Origin: Verrucomicrobiales bacterium
GTDB lineage: Bacteria; Verrucomicrobiota; Verrucomicrobiia; Limisphaerales; J093
Direction of reading: 5' to 3'
Length of the DNA: 64,000 bases
Assembly: GCA_024233215.1 (NCBI GenBank)
Contig: JACKPW010000018.1
Location: forward strand, 62,001 to 126,000
The notes below the pieces were generated by a model. The model ran no database searches and had not been told where the DNA came from. It saw only the letters and a list, made by a program, of their open reading frames with translations. Positions within the stretch are counted from its first letter, which is position 1, and every line of letters begins with the position of its first letter. Made by a program: the position numbers and the translations under genes. This document shows, piece by piece, positions 62,801 through 64,000 of this stretch.

Positions 62801-63125
62801 CACGGGAACTCTCCGGGCCTTGGGGTACGTCACCAGTGGCCGATACAACGCTTCCCACTGGTTCGTCGAAACCCGGCTTTCCCTGCCGCGGACCACGGCA
62901 CCGGGAATCCGGATGGACGACCGGAGCCCGTGGTTCACCGAAGAGGGCTTCGGATTCGATGTGACCGGTACCCCGGGCACCATGGTGGTCGTCGAAATGT
63001 CGGTGGACCTCCAGGAGTGGGCGGAGCTGCAAACCCTGACGCTGGGAGCCGAACCCTACGCTGTCAACGATCCGGACGCCGGGCTGTCCGGCCAGCGATT
63101 CTACCGTATCCGACAGATTCCTTGA
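53874..63125 (+). CDS. Giant secreted repeat protein: five delta-60 propeller blocks and ten Ig-like domains
   Basis: The 3083-residue protein has a signal peptide (LLRGFLGIVAFGLAWTCPLV, cut near VSAAN). Five blocks follow, starting near nt 53990, 55515, 57365, 59475 and 61545. Each block has delta-60 repeats (pattern VxALAVQPDGRILVGGDF...RLNPDGTLD): about 5 in the first and 7 in each of the others. Next comes a 75-residue linker (such as LTWLRDGASPEVSRTLFDYS ending in GWRLEGVSVP-like strands), then Ig-like domains, 2, 2, 3 and 3 in blocks 1-4; block 5 has none. Ig domains show LSYQWQRDGE- and DAGEYSV-like strands. Seven repeats per block suggest seven-bladed propellers. The last 90 residues are a C-terminal domain ending AGLSGQRFYRIRQIP. 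Surface adhesion or binding is the likely role; the true start is the ATG at 53874 rather than a TTG at 53844. Confidence 0.9.
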   Translation: MKTSRCSLSSLLRGFLGIVAFGLAWTCPLVSAANPVADPFPFFEGAFISSLAIQPDGELLISGSLISIDGQTALNVVRLADDGTLDPCLRVSVDGYVSVVAAQPDGRILAGGGFITRINGVPGSNLFRMNPDGSRDASFTPAVEPLDHGAVGALAVQPDGRILVGGDFQNLDGEPHANVGRLNADGSVDSTFNPSAEHGATALAVQADGRILVGGDFSRLDGEPRYGVGRLNPDGSLDGLYDPLAEPMVTVVLIQADGKALIGTGMSGLFRFENTDPQEDTLDWEGDALVWTQGNSCPAATGTVFEYSDDAENWTFLGKGAASGTGWRLEGVVVPEGQTVRVRGNAQATQSSASGWTVMETFHGPPLFLQQPVAATTVGFGSEVLLRARVVGSGPLAYQWQKDGEPLADGDGIAGSETAALILTGVAGEDRGAYALVTTNGLGSKTSQVAQVDVVDPVITSQPVTQTPPPGGTLTLSVEIAASDPLSYQWQRDGEVLVDDGRISGSQTAVLSVADSSSADDGLYRVTISNAYGSVTSREIPVKVAVIMVDPEFNVAMESTDAVHSLAIQPDGGVVVGGHYQRLGGMTAYSIGRVFPDGTVDQPFDSGSPSSSWIETLAIQLDGKLVVGGDFRSLGGQSLGRITRLNFDGTGDPDFVGTVNARVLATALQPDGKILLGGDFTKVGEEPAWHLIRLNVDGTRDPGFSQTAGGLETLGASVHAIACQPDGRILIGALSSPHAGLVLCYLKRLQPDGTPDTSFNASVDQWVHALLLQPDGRILLGGEFTTVNGQPRQRIARLNPDGTLDAGFQPTANGAVVSMMLQADGKILLGGAFTELGGESHPYLGRLNADGSVDPSFRLGADNQVRALALQRDGSILVGGLFHQLGSESRNAIGRLVNTHEASVNLVPGESDLTWLRDGASPEVSRTLFDYSTDGVNWTALGEGTRITGGWRLEGVSVPEDAILRARGLVIGSQYNAGNSWVAGYFGRPVILEQPSGGTFASSSTVSLTVRADGTGPLSYQWFKDGEALAEDAGHVGVQSPTLTLNDLWGPAGGEYSAVVTNPQGEVTSAVVTLTVTGDPRIASEPVSQVVNLGATATFEFGVEGTEPLTYQWWHDGVELPGANDASLVLENVQPAQAGEYRAVAANDYGEVTSQVVTLDVNQTVPELAFDPVIGGRVYALAVQSDDKILVGGNFTIVNGETRKNLARLLPDGTLDPEFNPGADSPVEAFGIQPDGGILVAGEFTTLAGEPRQRIARLGPDGALDPDFRVPVDNTIRALALQPDGRILIGGHFTLLDGEAHAQVGRLNPDGSVDDGFAAGVQSNGSYTPSVRTFAVQPDGRIVVAGYFSTLNGEPAGSIGRLTPDGSRDPSFAGSANSIVDCLTLQPDGRILVAGHFTVLNAQSSRSHVGRLNVDGSLDTSFQSSVTMNVMSLALQADGRILVGGVIYDSWSPASRIIRLESGGSLDPVVDPRADRDVYAIALQSDGRILAGGWFSEIAGVERGGLCRLSNTGPAVESIEYDDSVFWTRGGAAPELSRTTFEHTGDGITWTGLGEGIRISGGWALTPPTPVPGGNIHARGYLSGAQNNGSSWFVDTYSGPPLFLEQPEGQSAPKQTLVTFGTRVVGSGPLAYQWHHDGLPLEDGDRVSGSRTPVLTVGDLTGEDSGEYTLVATNGLGETTSRIAVLSVLDPWIILQPESQTVNWGQRVDFETYAVGTGDLSYQWWKDGVEIPGANEPWLELSGLTAGDAGDYWVVATGPYGGTPSETATLDVVLEPSIVTHPASQIGNLGGQVSFVVGVQGEPPMTYAWYRNSETLNDEGSVSGSQSDTLILSSLTPEDAGEYSVRASNSSGTDLSTAARLAVNSAVVDESFQTGTWGYVTALALQTDGQILVGGSFTTLGGEARSRLGRLGTGGSVDPTYDPSADRTVRAIAVQPDGSAVVAGEFTTLAGESRDRVARVNPDGSLDPDFNPGANGTIYTLLEQPDGRILVGGEFSSLGGSPRARIGRLNADGSLDAFNPAFDDTVVCLAVLSNGDILVGGEFDKVNNLNVPRLARLTPDGKVVTAFAPQVDSGFFTSVNVLAVQSDGKILLGGRFRDVAGEDRDNFARLNPDGTLDAGFAPEVNRYIYAMALQADGAVLVGGDFTEVNGVPRERLARLVPNGSLDPDFCPSVSSVVYALALQSDGNLLVGGNFTQLAEADHADLARVINSTAAVSTFTREGDTLTWLRHGSSPEAWHVTFQHSNDATSWSALGEATRIDGGWKLSEPSLPADGWFRARAHVAGEGYGGSGWLVEAYLGTPLLTQQPEGQTAAFGSTVTFTATAVSTDPLTYQWFRDGTPLMDDARVSGTQTSTLSITTLTSSDAGAYTLTVTGDSGSMTSEQATLTVLDPLITRQPVSQTRGFGQAAVFEVEAAGTEPVLYQWQKAGADIDGATGPTLELQNLQATDAGDYRVVVTTNYGSVVSEIATLSLVGPPVITSQPLSQAVEPGADVTLTVVAAGAEPLEYEWWKDGALLPGATGPSLELADARSSDSGWYQARVHNSHGEASSELVSLSVNGATWDTGFAPALVHYPLPRTTVLAVQPDQRVLLGGGYRAEDPSGNRLLYRFLPDGTYDSGFDPGGNLSVYCLAIQPDGRILVGGSFNTLAGQPRTSLGRLLPNGRLDHGFDALIDEPHIAASFLRVQALLVQPDGKIVVGGEFWTVAGASRRNLARLHPDGTLDASFATEASASVRTLALQPDGRILVAGGFAQLAGEPRFTIGRLNPDGSLDQDFDPAPDQAVTTLVVQPDGRILVAGYFTSIAGQPAERIARLHADGTLDTSFSASANSGILSFGLQTDGRVLVTGVFNTLDGFALSSLGRLNPDGSLDLSFRPSSDWFYAVSAIQSDGSILLGAESWAGTGYLPPAGFGRLDNTDPATQSLEYDGSTITWLRGGTSPEVWRVTFEHSVDGVEWTMLDTPARIPGGWALPDVSLPATGTLRALGYVTSGRYNASHWFVETRLSLPRTTAPGIRMDDRSPWFTEEGFGFDVTGTPGTMVVVEMSVDLQEWAELQTLTLGAEPYAVNDPDAGLSGQRFYRIRQIP

Positions 63126-64000
63126 TGAAGCCAGATTGCATCTCATCCCGTTCCATTATGCCCAGTTCCTTCATGTCCATGGCGTGTTCTCGTGCCTCCG
63201 TCTCGCGACTGCTCCTGGTGCTCGTCGGGGCAGCGTGCTGCGCGGTGCCCGTGTCTGGACTGCCACCGGAAGTCGGAGTGGCGCGAGGTTGGGGGGATCA
63301 CAACACCTCTCACCTGCCTCCCGGATTGACCAACCTGATCGCAATTGACGCCTCACGGGGGCACACCATCGGGCTGACGTCCGATGGCAAGGTGTTTGTC
63401 TGGGGGTCTTCGACCCACAACCTCCACGAAGTTCCCCCGGACCTGACCAACGCGGTGGCCGTATCGGCAGGCTACAACAGTTGTGCCGCGGTGCGTGCCG
63501 ACGGGACGATTGCGGCTTGGGGCGGTTTGAGCCATCTGGTGCCCACCGAGGTCACGAACGCCGTCGCGGTCTCCGGCCCAACTTGGCACCACCGCCGAGT
63601 TCTCCGTGGTGGCCGGTGGCACGGAGCCGTTGGACTACCAATGGACCCTTGACGGCTCGGTGCTGCGGGGCGCCACGAACCGGGTGCTCACGCTGCCAGT
63701 GGTGACCCGCCTCGATCAGGGGGAAGTGCGGGTCATCGTGAAGAATGAGTGCGGCACAGCCGAAAGCGCTCCCGTGGAGTTGCAGACCGTCTTCCAGGCG
63801 GTTGACCTGCCCAACCTGGGCAACCCAACGCAGGCACCCGACGGCCTCCGCATTGCAGCCCGGGTGGAGGCCGGTCGGCGGTACCGCCTTCAATCCTCCA
63901 CCGATCTGCGGACCTGGCGCGATGAAGCCACCGTAATCAGTGAGTCCGGTTCAATCGAACTCAGCGTCAAGTCGCTCGACCAACCCCATCGTTTCTACCG
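63125..64000 (+). pseudogene. RCC1-repeat / Ig-like secreted protein with a frame change, cut by the window edge
   Basis: The ATG at 63125 shares its A with the stop codon of the giant gene (TGATG), which suggests coupled translation. The frame encodes a signal peptide (RLLLVLVGAACCAVPVSG) and RCC1-like repeats: VARGWGDHN, GLTNLIAIDASRGHTIGLTS, LTNAVAVSAGYNSCAAVRAD and GTIAAWGG. Near 63570-63580 it breaks after TNAVAVSG; the next frame starts abruptly in an Ig-like domain (QLGTTAEFSVVAGGTEPLDY) and continues to the edge, ending with a tail common in verrucomicrobial secreted proteins (YRLQSSTDLRTWRDEA, HRFYR). The rest of the RCC1 repeats and the start of the Ig domain seem missing, so this looks like a deletion, although collapse of repeats in assembly is equally possible. 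Confidence 0.65.

Noticed and set aside
53874..63125. CRISPR-like or tandem DNA repeat array inside the giant gene
   Set aside because: The periodicity of about 130-200 nt is protein-level (delta-60 and Ig units); DNA copies differ too much and there are no spacers.

Overview
The window looks like a chromosomal segment of a GC-rich Verrucomicrobiota bacterium, most plausibly a Pedosphaera/Limisphaera-type (subdivision 3) lineage. This is inferred from gene content, with no rRNA in the window to confirm it. The pointers are a VPDGG C-terminal sorting tail, a prepilin-type protein with an H-X9-DG box, a sulfatase, a GH106-type rhamnosidase, a multihaem cytochrome paired with an ASPIC/UnbV beta-propeller protein, and a giant delta-60/Ig repeat protein. 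No rRNA, tRNA, CRISPR array or replication origin was recognised.

Left part (1-20.4 kb): polysaccharide catabolism. After the 3' end of a hybrid histidine kinase comes a run of seven minus-strand genes (12954 back to 1301): GH106 alpha-L-rhamnosidase, L-lactate permease, GH36 alpha-galactosidase, uroporphyrinogen-decarboxylase-like protein, an unrecognised protein, a small CBM48-like protein and a Tat-exported five-bladed-propeller glycosidase-like protein. Spacing is mostly short, and one junction is an ATGA overlap, so an operon is likely. A TolB-like propeller protein, a beta-helix/GH43-like fusion, a zinc-ribbon membrane protein, a sulfatase and a secreted FAD oxidoreductase follow.

Middle (20.5-41 kb): a complete 2133-bp insertion sequence with 19-bp inverted repeats sits in the divergent gap between the FAD oxidoreductase and a 1388-residue HzsA-like/di-haem/SUMF1-like fusion protein, 16 bp before the latter's start codon. 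Then come an ECF sigma/putative anti-sigma pair, a prepilin-like protein, a six-BON-domain secreted protein, an M16 protease gene broken by an internal deletion and a second frame change, a truncated mtfA remnant and an ArsB/NhaD-type transporter. A five-haem membrane cytochrome and a membrane-anchored VCBS/ASPIC protein form a two-gene unit at 36.0-40.9 kb.

Right part (41-64 kb): a signalling block with a nine-PAS/GAF histidine kinase, its NarL-type response regulator, a REC-GAF-PAS protein with a kinase core that looks degenerate, and a CPBP membrane protease. A C-type-lectin-like protein, a VPDGG-tailed exported protein and the tail of an IS4-type transposase follow. The last 10 kb hold a 3083-residue secreted protein built of five delta-60 propeller blocks and ten Ig-like domains, then an RCC1/Ig gene that changes frame and runs off the right edge.

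Three genes (M16 protease, mtfA, RCC1/Ig) look broken. Two of the three breaks also lose domain sequence, so they look like deletions rather than single-base errors, although assembly error cannot be excluded. Small structured repeats add to the picture: a three-copy dispersed element, a 21-bp-arm palindrome before the sulfatase and a hairpin touching the start of the TolB-like gene.
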